Shown: positions 1 through 8,119 of the stretch, piece by piece | How the letters are laid out: every line of letters begins with the position of its first letter | How positions within the stretch are numbered: position 1 is the first letter of the stretch | DNA from: Mucilaginibacter aurantiaciroseus | Lineage (GTDB): Bacteria; Bacteroidota; Bacteroidia; Sphingobacteriales; Sphingobacteriaceae | Direction: 5' to 3' | DNA: 64,000 nucleotides | Assembly (NCBI RefSeq): GCF_024055595.1 | Contig: NZ_JAMXOF010000001.1 | Location: 1,054,001-1,118,000 of the forward strand | The notes under the pieces: model-generated | Told to the model about the DNA's origin: nothing | Seen by the model: the letters and a program-made list of their open reading frames with translations, nothing else | Database searches by the model: none | Made by a program: the position numbers and the translations under genes

Positions 1-1992
1 ATTAATGAAACCATTGCTAAAAAGTATTTTAAAAATACTAATGCTATTGGTAAAATAATGACATTTAACAATAACTGGAACCTAAAAGTTACAGGGATTA
101 TACATGATGTACCAAAACAGTCGCATTTTAACTATGACTTCTTTATTTCTATGTCTACAGTACCTGACAGTAAATCTAACGAATGGTTAAGAAGCGATTA
201 TAGTACATATGTGTTGCTTAAAGAAGCGAAAGACCACACAAAACTGGCCGCCAGTTTCCCAGCGTTTTTGCAAAAGTTTAGCGGCGCGCAAATGCAATCA
301 GAACTTGGGCAGAGTATAGCCCAGTTTGAAAAGGGCGGCAGCCATTTCAGGCTAAACCTTACCGCGCTGACTGACATTCACTTAAACTCAAACCTAAGCG
401 GTGAACTGGGGCCTAATAGCACTACGCAATACGTTTATATCTTTTCGGCAATCGCCTTATTTATATTGCTGATAGCATGTGTAAACTTCATGAACCTGAG
501 TACTGCCCGTTCGTCAAACCGCGCTAAAGAAGTAGGGGTACGCAAGGTGATGGGTTCATCGCGTAAGCACCTGATCTTCCAGTTCCTGGCCGAATCTATA
601 CTGATCACATTTGTAGCTACCGTAATTGCGATTGTCGCGGCAGTAATACTATTGCCTTTCTTTAACCAACTGTCCGGTAAAGAGATTGTACTCACTGTAG
701 ATTCGCTTAAATGGCTGGTGCCATCGCTGTTAGCTATTGTATTGGTTATTGGTTCATTAGCAGGTTCATACCCGGCGTTCTTTTTATCGGCCTTCCAACC
801 GATAGATGTATTGAAGGGTAAACTTTCTGCCGGTTTTAAAGGCGGTGGTTTGCGCAGCTTCTTAGTCGTATTTCAGTTTTTTGTATCGATACTATTGATC
901 ATTGGTACATTGGTGATCTATAATCAGCTGAACTTTATCCAAACCAAAAACCTTGGTTACAACCGCAGCCAGGTGCTTGTTGTAAAAAATCTGGGCGAGC
1001 TTAATCAACAAACCAATGTATTTAAACAGGCACTTGCCGAATTACCGGGCGTAAAAGAAACCACCATGACTGGTTTTTTGCCTACCAACGGCTGGCGCAA
1101 TACTCGCATCTATTTTAAAGATGCTACTTACGACCAAAAGAAATCGCTTTTCCCGCAAAGCTGGCAGGTTGATGCCGATTACATTCCAACCATGGATATG
1201 AAAATGGCGCAGGGCCGCAATTTCTCAAAAGACATGCAGACCGATTCATCGGCGGTTATCATCAACGAGGCTGCTGCCAAGTTCCTGGGTTTTGCAGACC
1301 CTATCAATAAAACAGTTTATCAATCATTAGGTGGCGACCGTAAAGGAACTACGCCGAATGTTAAAGAATGCCATATAGTAGGTGTTGTTAAAGATTTTCA
1401 CTTTAACTCGCTGCGCGAAAAAATTGATCCTATTGTACTTACCTACGGCCAAAACCCGGGCGCGTTAGCCATCCGTGTAAGCACTTCAAATATTACCGGA
1501 CTGATGGGGCAGATCAAAGATAAGTGGAATAGCCTATCGCCGGGTATACAGATCGATTACTCATTTATGGATCAAGACTTTGATGCTTCATACCGTTCAG
1601 AACAACGCATCGGGAGGATCTTTGTCATCTTCACAGCACTGGCTATTATTATTGCCTGCCTTGGCTTGTTTGGTTTAGCCGCTTACGCTGCGGAACAACG
1701 CACCAAAGAAATAGGTATCCGCAAAGTTTTAGGTGCCGATGTAAGCGTAATTGTGGCCATGCTTTCAAAAGATTTTATAAAACTGGTATGTATTGCCATT
1801 GTAACCGCATCGCCGTTTGCATGGTTCGTAATGAATAAGTGGCTACAGGATTTTGCTTACCGCGTAACCATACACTGGTGGGTAATAGCAGCAGCTGGTG
1901 TAGGGGCATTGCTCATAGCATTTGTAACCATCAGCTTTCAATCTATAAAAGCCGCGCTGGCAAACCCGGTGAAGAGTTTGAGGTCGGAATAG
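1..1992 (+). CDS. FtsX/MacB-like ABC transporter permease, 5' end outside window
   Basis: Inner-membrane permease of the MacB/FtsX type. The reading frame is open from base 1 (INETIAKKYF, the end of the first periplasmic MacB_PCD domain), so the methionine at 58 is internal and the true start lies upstream. Visible parts in order: end of the first periplasmic domain, FtsX block 1 with the motif KEVGVRKVMGS and three membrane helices, a further helix (FLVVFQFFVSILLIIG), a second periplasmic domain, and FtsX block 2 with KEIGIRKVLGA. It ends with ANPVKSLRSE like its neighbours. Its second periplasmic domain (YIPTMDMKMAQGRNFS) is closest to that of the permease at 10686. It probably works with the ATPase at 29228. 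Confidence 0.93.
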   Translation: MNETIAKKYFKNTNAIGKIMTFNNNWNLKVTGIIHDVPKQSHFNYDFFISMSTVPDSKSNEWLRSDYSTYVLLKEAKDHTKLAASFPAFLQKFSGAQMQSELGQSIAQFEKGGSHFRLNLTALTDIHLNSNLSGELGPNSTTQYVYIFSAIALFILLIACVNFMNLSTARSSNRAKEVGVRKVMGSSRKHLIFQFLAESILITFVATVIAIVAAVILLPFFNQLSGKEIVLTVDSLKWLVPSLLAIVLVIGSLAGSYPAFFLSAFQPIDVLKGKLSAGFKGGGLRSFLVVFQFFVSILLIIGTLVIYNQLNFIQTKNLGYNRSQVLVVKNLGELNQQTNVFKQALAELPGVKETTMTGFLPTNGWRNTRIYFKDATYDQKKSLFPQSWQVDADYIPTMDMKMAQGRNFSKDMQTDSSAVIINEAAAKFLGFADPINKTVYQSLGGDRKGTTPNVKECHIVGVVKDFHFNSLREKIDPIVLTYGQNPGALAIRVSTSNITGLMGQIKDKWNSLSPGIQIDYSFMDQDFDASYRSEQRIGRIFVIFTALAIIIACLGLFGLAAYAAEQRTKEIGIRKVLGADVSVIVAMLSKDFIKLVCIAIVTASPFAWFVMNKWLQDFAYRVTIHWWVIAAAGVGALLIAFVTISFQSIKAALANPVKSLRSE

Positions 1993-2053
1993 TGATTGGA
2001 GATCAGTTAATTTGAGATTAGGCTTATTAGAATTTAGCTTTTAGAATTTAACA
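1993..2053. repeat. GAGATCAGTTAATT-type spacer repeat
   Basis: Short AT-rich spacer after a permease stop codon. It holds GGAGATCAGTTAATTTGAGAT and two copies of TTAGAATTTA. Related words occur after the permeases ending at 13088, 15773, 26454 and 28923 and after trpB. Confidence 0.5.
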
Positions 2054-2055
2054 TC

Positions 2056-4446
2056 ATGATAAAAAACTATATAAAAACCGCCTGGCGTAACATACTTCAA
2101 AATAAGTTTTACGCTACCATAAATGTAACGGGTTTAACCGTGGGCCTTGTTGTGGGCTTGTTTATGTTGCTTTGGGTGCAGGACGAATTGAGCTTTGACA
2201 AGAACAACACTAAAGCTAAAAATATCTATAAAGTAGGTATTGTAGGCGGTACTGGTATTAGCAAGCAGATCTTTAGCCATATTATAGCCCCGGTTGCAAC
2301 ATTCGCCAAGAGCGAAATTCCTGAGGTGAAGGATGCCGTGCGTGTGATGCCACTTGGCGATGCGCCTTTTAAATATAAAGACAAAGTATTCTATGAAAGT
2401 AGCTTTGCCTTTACCGATCCGTCGTATTTTACCGTATTTGATTTTAACCTGGTAAAAGGGGACAAGCGTAATCCGTTCCCGGATAACAGCTCGATCGTAA
2501 TTACCGAAAGCACAGCCAAAAGATATTTTGGCAACGAAGACCCGATAGGCAAAATAGTGATCACCGGCCAGGACGAGCAAAATAAAGTAACCGGTGTAAT
2601 TGCCGATTATCCCGCAAATTCAAGTTTCCAATACCATGTGTTGATGCCGATATCGAGGTTTAATGATCTCGCTTACATCAAAAGCAAAAAGAGCTACGAT
2701 AACAAAACTATTATATCATCAATGGATGCAGATTGGAGCAACTTTGGTTTTGAAACATACCTGTTACTAAAGAACGACAACGTAAACACAGTTGCCTTAG
2801 AGAAAAAATTACAAGCCATACATGAGCGCCAAAATCCGATAGACGCCCCAGTGCCGTATCTTACCCAACCATTATTAAAAATGCACTTGTACAAAGCAGA
2901 TGGTACGGATGCCGGCATGTCAACCGTAAGTACATTTGCTATTGTGGCATTGATGCTGTTGGTGATAGCCTGTATCAACTACGTAAACCTGTCTACTGCG
3001 CGTTCTATGCTGCGGGCAAAGGAGGTAAGCATGCGTAAAATAATAGGGGCGGGCAAGTTCCAGTTGTTTATGCAGTTTATGGTTGAAACGGCATTGCTGT
3101 TTGTAATAGCATCCGTTTTTGCTTTTGTATTGCTCATATTATTATTGCCCGAATTTAACCAGTTCTCGGGCAAGCAAATCGCGTTAAACTTTTCAAATTA
3201 TAACATCTGGCTTTGTATATTACTAACACTTGTAGGCACACTTGCTGCATCAAGCATCTATCCTGCATTACTGCTTTCGTCTTTCGAACCATTAAAGGCG
3301 CTAAAAGGCAAGATCTCGGTAAGTATTGGCAACGTGGCCTTCCGCAGGATTTTGGTGGTATTGCAATTTTCAGCATCTATCATCCTTATCATCGGCACAT
3401 TGGTTATTGGCAACCAGTTGAGGTTTATCCGCAATAAAAACCTGGGGTACGATAAAGAAAACGTATTCTCTTTCAGTATGCGTAACGATATGCAAAAGCA
3501 CTTCGATGTAGTGAAAACCGAATTGCTTAAAAACCCCGCGGTACTCTCGGTAACGCGTGCCGGCCGTGATATTATCACCAATGGCAGTTCTACAGGCAAT
3601 ATCGACTGGGATGGCAAGCCTGCAAACTCCAACATGTGGTTTAACCAGGTTTATGCCGATAAAGACCTGATCCCGTTTTTCAAAATGAAACTCCTGTCTG
3701 GCGATAACTTTACAGGAGTAGTGGCCGATTCTGCACACTTCATTATTAATGAAACCGCTGTAAAGGAAATGGGTTTAAAAGACCCGATTGGCAAACGCCT
3801 GCGCATTCAGGCCCGCAACGGGACAATCATTGGCGTGGTAAAAGACTTCCATTTCACCACCATCCATAAAAAGATAGAGCCTGCCGTGTTCCAATACCAG
3901 CCAAATTACTGCTGGAAAGTATACGTAAAAACCACAGGCCGCGATGCGCAGCAAGCTATAGCCGCGGCTATAGCGTCATGGAAACAGTACAATAACGACG
4001 TGCCATTTAACTACGCCTTTTTGGATGATACCTACACCAAAATGTACACCATGGAGCAAAAGCAAGGTTCGTTATTTAACCTGTTTGCTACCATCGCTAT
4101 CGTGATATCCTGCCTTGGTTTGTTTGGATTGGCAACCTATTCGGCACAGGTAAAAACAAGGGAAATAGGGATCCGCAAAGTATTGGGTGCAAGTGTAGCC
4201 AAAATCATTCGTTTGCTGGCTACCGAATTTATGGTGCTAATCATCATTGCCATTGTAATAGCCATGCCGATAGCTTGGTTTGCCATGAACAGTTGGCTGC
4301 AGGATTTTGCCTATAAAATTAACATCGGCTGGGTAGTATTCCTGTTTGCAGGCGGTGGGGCATCATTGATAGCCCTGGCAACCATCAGCATACAATCCAT
4401 AAAGGCCGCGCTGGCAAACCCGGTAAAGAGTTTACGTTCGGAATAA
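2056..4446 (+). CDS. FtsX/MacB-like ABC transporter permease (duplicated type)
   Basis: Full-length 796-residue permease and the reference for the array. Seen in order: N-terminal MIKNYIKTAWRN, membrane helix 1 (about 20-41), periplasmic MacB_PCD domain 1 (about 42-270), FtsX block 1 (three helices, about 285-405, motif KEVSMRKIIGA), a linking helix (about 428-450), periplasmic domain 2 (about 455-660), FtsX block 2 (three helices, about 670-785, motif KEIGIRKVLGA) and the C-terminus ANPVKSLRSE. Canonical MacB has one such block and a fused ATPase; here the block is doubled and no ATPase is fused. Such proteins move substrates from the periplasm or inner membrane towards TolC, but the substrate is unknown. 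The 63-bp gap to the previous gene fits cotranscription. Confidence 0.92.
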   Translation: MIKNYIKTAWRNILQNKFYATINVTGLTVGLVVGLFMLLWVQDELSFDKNNTKAKNIYKVGIVGGTGISKQIFSHIIAPVATFAKSEIPEVKDAVRVMPLGDAPFKYKDKVFYESSFAFTDPSYFTVFDFNLVKGDKRNPFPDNSSIVITESTAKRYFGNEDPIGKIVITGQDEQNKVTGVIADYPANSSFQYHVLMPISRFNDLAYIKSKKSYDNKTIISSMDADWSNFGFETYLLLKNDNVNTVALEKKLQAIHERQNPIDAPVPYLTQPLLKMHLYKADGTDAGMSTVSTFAIVALMLLVIACINYVNLSTARSMLRAKEVSMRKIIGAGKFQLFMQFMVETALLFVIASVFAFVLLILLLPEFNQFSGKQIALNFSNYNIWLCILLTLVGTLAASSIYPALLLSSFEPLKALKGKISVSIGNVAFRRILVVLQFSASIILIIGTLVIGNQLRFIRNKNLGYDKENVFSFSMRNDMQKHFDVVKTELLKNPAVLSVTRAGRDIITNGSSTGNIDWDGKPANSNMWFNQVYADKDLIPFFKMKLLSGDNFTGVVADSAHFIINETAVKEMGLKDPIGKRLRIQARNGTIIGVVKDFHFTTIHKKIEPAVFQYQPNYCWKVYVKTTGRDAQQAIAAAIASWKQYNNDVPFNYAFLDDTYTKMYTMEQKQGSLFNLFATIAIVISCLGLFGLATYSAQVKTREIGIRKVLGASVAKIIRLLATEFMVLIIIAIVIAMPIAWFAMNSWLQDFAYKINIGWVVFLFAGGGASLIALATISIQSIKAALANPVKSLRSE

Positions 4447-4519
4447 AATGTTATTGGGTGTTAAGTCATCGATTCATAAAAATCGAAGAAAGCGACCTGT
4501 TAATTTTAAATTAAAAAAC

Positions 4520-6925
4520 ATGTTGAAAAATTACTTTAAAACCGCCTGGAGAAGTTTTTGGAAACACAGGGCAACCGGCTTTATCAATATTGCCGGCTTA
4601 TCTGTTGGTATGGCCTCCGCTGTATTCATTTTTATATGGGTACAAAATGAGTATGGCTTTGATAAAAGCCAGCTCGATTCGCAGCAGATCTATCGCATTA
4701 AAGATTATTTGTCGATAGATAAAAGTACAACCTGGGTTTGGGAAAGTTCACCGTACAGCCTTGGCGAAGAAGCAAAAAGGCAAATACCCGAAGTTGAGGC
4801 ACTTACCCGTGTGCAGGTAGTAACCTACCAACCGCTTTACTTTAATATAAATGGTGAATTTTTCCCCGAAACTACGGCTGCGTATGTTGATAATGCATGG
4901 TTTGATGTATTTAAAAATGATTTTTTAAGTGGTAATGCCATCGCGTTTAAGCAAAACCCCTTCAGTATAATTCTGTCGGAAAGTAAGGCAAAAAAATATT
5001 TTGCCAACCAGGATGCCATTGGTAAAATAATACGCATTGATAGTGTTGACTATCAGGTACAGGCCGTTGTAAAAGACGCGCCTGCCAACTCCAGCTTTAA
5101 ATTTGGTGTGTTTATACCGGTAGCTGCCAGGCATGCCGATGTAAAACAAAAAGAGAATGAATTGCAATGGGGTAACTTTAACTACCTCACTTTTTTAAAG
5201 CTTAAGCCGGGTACTGACATTAAAAAAACCTCGGTAAAGCTGCAGAATATCCTTGATAAGCATCGCGATCAAAAGAACCTAAAGATTGGTCTAATAAAGC
5301 TAACTGATATGCACTTTGAGAATGATCTGCAGGATTCCGGCATCATTCATGGCGATAAAAAAGTTGTTTTGATTTTTGTGATACTGGGCGTATTGCTGCT
5401 GGTTATAGCTTGTATAAATTATGTAAACCTTACTACCGCAAGGGCAAGTTTACGAGCCAAGGAAGTAAGTATTAAAAAAATAGTCGGGGCTGGCCGTAGG
5501 CAACTTTTCGCGCAGTTTATAGCCGAATCTGCTTTAATAAGCATACTTGCACTGGTGTTAACCATCTTCATTATCAGCATCTTTCTGCCGGTATTTAACA
5601 GTTTTACCGAACGAAATTTTTCATTGTCTGCAAACTCCAGCAACCTATGGCTCATTATGATAGGCACGTTGCTGGTTACCGTTATTTTAAATAGTATATA
5701 CCCCGCTTTGCTTTTATCATCCTTTAAACCGCTAAACACCTTTAGGGGTACAAGTGTGCTTAAAATGAATGACAGTATGCTGCGCAAGGGGTTGGTTGTA
5801 CTGCAATTTACATTCTCCATATTTCTAATAGTGGGTGTGATAACCATTTACCGACAGCTGTCATTTATACGCTCACAAAACCCGGGGTATAACCGTGCGC
5901 AAACCATGTCGTTTAGTGTGCCATGGAAAACAATGCATCAGTTAAATGATGCTAAAAGAAAAGCTGTAAAATCAACCATTAAACAAAGCTTATTACAGCA
6001 AGCGCCTATTCAGGCTGTATCGCTGATAGGGCTGAGATCTATCCAAAACAATGACAATTATTCTTCAGGAAGTGCTGATTGGGATGGTCGCCCAAAAGGT
6101 TTCGACCCTGCAATTTCCTATTTTAGTGTAGATCGCGACTACAGTAAGCTGGTGAAGCTGAACTTTATTGTTGGCAGGTGGTTTTTGGATGGTAAAAGCG
6201 ATGTTCACAACGCGATATTAAATGAAACCGCTGCAAAAGAGCTTAATCTGCATAAACCATACATAGGGCAGCGTTTTGTTTCGGATGGCGATACGGGCGT
6301 GGTAATAGGTATGGTAAAAGATTTTAATTACCGTACCATGCACGATAAAATTGGACCGGTAGTGTTTAAAAACAAGAATACTGAATACAACACCAATTAC
6401 CTTTTAAAAGTTGCACCTAACAAGCAAGCCGAGGCCATTAAAGCCGTAGAGGCTATATGGAAGCAAAATTTCCCCGGTCTACCATTTAATTATAGCTTTC
6501 TTGATCAGGAGTTTGATAAGATATATCGTAATGATGCAAAATCATCCCGCCTAATGTCGGTGTTTGCGTTAGTTGCCGTTGTTATATCTTGTTTGGGCCT
6601 GTTTGGATTGGCAGCGTTTACTGCTGAGCAAAGAGGTAAGGAAATTGGTATCCGTAAAGTATTGGGGGCAACAGTATCCGGCATTGTATCGCTTATTTCG
6701 GTAGATTTTATTGTGCTGGTAATTGTGGCGCTTGTATTGGCATCGCCCCTGGCATGGTGGCTAATGAATATATGGTTGCAAAACTTTGTTTATCGTGTAG
6801 AAATGCAATGGTGGGTATTCCTGCTGGCAGGTATCATTGCCGTGCTAATTGCTTTTTTAACAATTAGTTTCCAGGCTATAAAAGCCGCGCTGGCTAACCC
6901 AGTGAAGAGTTTGCGGAGCGAGTAA
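4520..6925 (+). CDS. FtsX/MacB-like ABC transporter permease (duplicated type)
   Basis: Permease of 801 residues with the same two-block layout as its upstream neighbour. An upstream ATG at 4448 is in frame but would add 24 basic residues unlike any paralogue; the ATG at 4520 gives the family N-terminus MLKNYFKTAWRSFWKH and is preferred. It is closest to the 2056 gene: both have NSIYPALLLSSF/SSIYPALLLSSF in block 1 and ADWDGRP/IDWDGKP in periplasmic domain 2, suggesting a local duplication. Block motifs are KEVSIKKIVGA and KEIGIRKVLGA. It ends with ANPVKSLRSE. Confidence 0.92.
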   Translation: MLKNYFKTAWRSFWKHRATGFINIAGLSVGMASAVFIFIWVQNEYGFDKSQLDSQQIYRIKDYLSIDKSTTWVWESSPYSLGEEAKRQIPEVEALTRVQVVTYQPLYFNINGEFFPETTAAYVDNAWFDVFKNDFLSGNAIAFKQNPFSIILSESKAKKYFANQDAIGKIIRIDSVDYQVQAVVKDAPANSSFKFGVFIPVAARHADVKQKENELQWGNFNYLTFLKLKPGTDIKKTSVKLQNILDKHRDQKNLKIGLIKLTDMHFENDLQDSGIIHGDKKVVLIFVILGVLLLVIACINYVNLTTARASLRAKEVSIKKIVGAGRRQLFAQFIAESALISILALVLTIFIISIFLPVFNSFTERNFSLSANSSNLWLIMIGTLLVTVILNSIYPALLLSSFKPLNTFRGTSVLKMNDSMLRKGLVVLQFTFSIFLIVGVITIYRQLSFIRSQNPGYNRAQTMSFSVPWKTMHQLNDAKRKAVKSTIKQSLLQQAPIQAVSLIGLRSIQNNDNYSSGSADWDGRPKGFDPAISYFSVDRDYSKLVKLNFIVGRWFLDGKSDVHNAILNETAAKELNLHKPYIGQRFVSDGDTGVVIGMVKDFNYRTMHDKIGPVVFKNKNTEYNTNYLLKVAPNKQAEAIKAVEAIWKQNFPGLPFNYSFLDQEFDKIYRNDAKSSRLMSVFALVAVVISCLGLFGLAAFTAEQRGKEIGIRKVLGATVSGIVSLISVDFIVLVIVALVLASPLAWWLMNIWLQNFVYRVEMQWWVFLLAGIIAVLIAFLTISFQAIKAALANPVKSLRSE

Positions 6926-7002
6926 GCCTCACCCCAAACCCCCTATCCGTTAGAGAAGTGCTTTTTAAAGTCCTCCCTGCCGGGGAGGATTAGGTGGGGC
7001 CG
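6926..7002. repeat. Dispersed repeat (CCTCACCCC...GGGGAGGATTAGGTGGGG)
   Basis: GC-rich spacer with imperfect dyad symmetry (CCTCACCCC and AGGTGGGG; GTCCTCCC and GGGGAGGA). A close relative follows the permease ending at 10489. It matches a type of interspersed repeat common in Bacteroidota genomes, often placed just after stop codons. It may also act as a terminator, since GGACTTTTTTT follows. Confidence 0.6.
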
Positions 7003-7069
7003 GACTTTTTTTATTCCAACGCAACCCTTTAAACAAAAAAGTGGTCTTATTATAAACTCAAAACATATT

Positions 7070-8095
7070 ATGAAAAAGTATTTCCTTTTATTACTCATGG
7101 CATCGCCCGTTTACTTTGCATCGGCACAGGATAGCAAAACGCCATATTACACCCGCTCGTTAGCTAACGACGGTATTAAAGCGATATTTGTAAATACCAG
7201 CGGCGGCAGTATCTCTGTAGTTGGCGGTACCGAACAGGCACACGTGGATGTGTATGTGGTGGGCAATAACAACCAGCAGCTAACCAAAGAAGAAATTAAA
7301 AAACGTTTAGAAGAAGATTACAGCCTGGATATCGATATCCACGGCGGCGAACTGCATGCTACAGCTAAAAGCCGCCGAAATAACATGGGTTGGAGAAGAT
7401 CTTTAAGCATCGGCTTTAAAGTTTATGTGAATGCTAAAACCACTACAAACCTGAACACAAGCGGTGGTAGTTTATACCTGAAAAACCTTATCGGCGACCA
7501 AAACTTTGAAACCAGCGGCGGCAGTATCAATGCTACCGACTTAACCGGAATAGTTAAAGGCGAAACCAGTGGTGGCAGTATCAATGTAGCCGGCTGTAAA
7601 CCTAATATCGACCTTGAAACAAGCGGTGGCAGCGTTACTGCAAGTGATTGCAGTGGCAAGATCCGTTTGGAGACCAGCGGCGGCTCGTTAAACCTTAGCT
7701 ACCTTAAAGGAACTATTGATGCCAAAACAAGCGGCGGCAGCGTACGTGGAAACAATATAGATGGCGATATTATTACAGGTACCAGCGGCGGCAGTGTAAA
7801 CCTGGTAGCCATGAGTGGAAGTGTTGATGCGTCTACAAGCGCGGGTAGCATGCACGTGCAAATGCTGCGTGTAGGCAAGTATGTTAAGATCGATGCAAAC
7901 TCGGGCCACGTTGACCTGCAGTTACCTGCAAGCCAGGGTGTAGATGTAGACCTGCGTGGCAACAACGTAATCTTTAGCATGAGCGGTAAGTTTGAAGGCA
8001 ACAAAATGAAAGAACGCGTAAACGGCAAACTAAACGGCGGTGGCTCATTAGTTGAAGTACGTGGCGATGGTGCCGTTAATGTTTCGAGCAAATAA
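7070..8095 (+). CDS. Secreted DUF4097-like repeat protein (beta-solenoid)
   Basis: 341 residues with a signal peptide (cleavage near ASAQ-D, residue 20). The body resembles the DUF4097 'putative adhesin' family. The word TSGGS starts at residue 43 and then at 130, 148, 166, 184, 202, 220 and 238, with TSAGS at 256: an exact 18-residue period over eight rungs, as expected for a parallel beta-helix. No catalytic residues are evident. It stands between two permeases and ends only 24 bp before the next one, so it is probably cotranscribed and periplasmic or surface exposed. A role in the transporter system is an inference from position only. Confidence 0.85.
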   Translation: MKKYFLLLLMASPVYFASAQDSKTPYYTRSLANDGIKAIFVNTSGGSISVVGGTEQAHVDVYVVGNNNQQLTKEEIKKRLEEDYSLDIDIHGGELHATAKSRRNNMGWRRSLSIGFKVYVNAKTTTNLNTSGGSLYLKNLIGDQNFETSGGSINATDLTGIVKGETSGGSINVAGCKPNIDLETSGGSVTASDCSGKIRLETSGGSLNLSYLKGTIDAKTSGGSVRGNNIDGDIITGTSGGSVNLVAMSGSVDASTSAGSMHVQMLRVGKYVKIDANSGHVDLQLPASQGVDVDLRGNNVIFSMSGKFEGNKMKERVNGKLNGGGSLVEVRGDGAVNVSSK

Positions 8096-8119
8096 TAAAC
8101 ACAAAAAATCACAAGGTAT

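Noticed and set aside
435..695. Antisense frames inside the permease genes (here and at many similar places)
   Set aside because: They mirror the conserved FtsX motif region in the opposite strand, recur in every paralogue at the same place, and have no independent signals.
4448..4519. Upstream ATG extending the third permease by 24 residues
   Set aside because: The extra residues are basic and absent from all paralogues; the family N-terminus begins at 4520.
7400..7900. Regular repeats suggesting a CRISPR array
   Set aside because: The 54-bp period is an 18-residue protein repeat (TSGGS) inside one reading frame; codons vary as expected for coding DNA.
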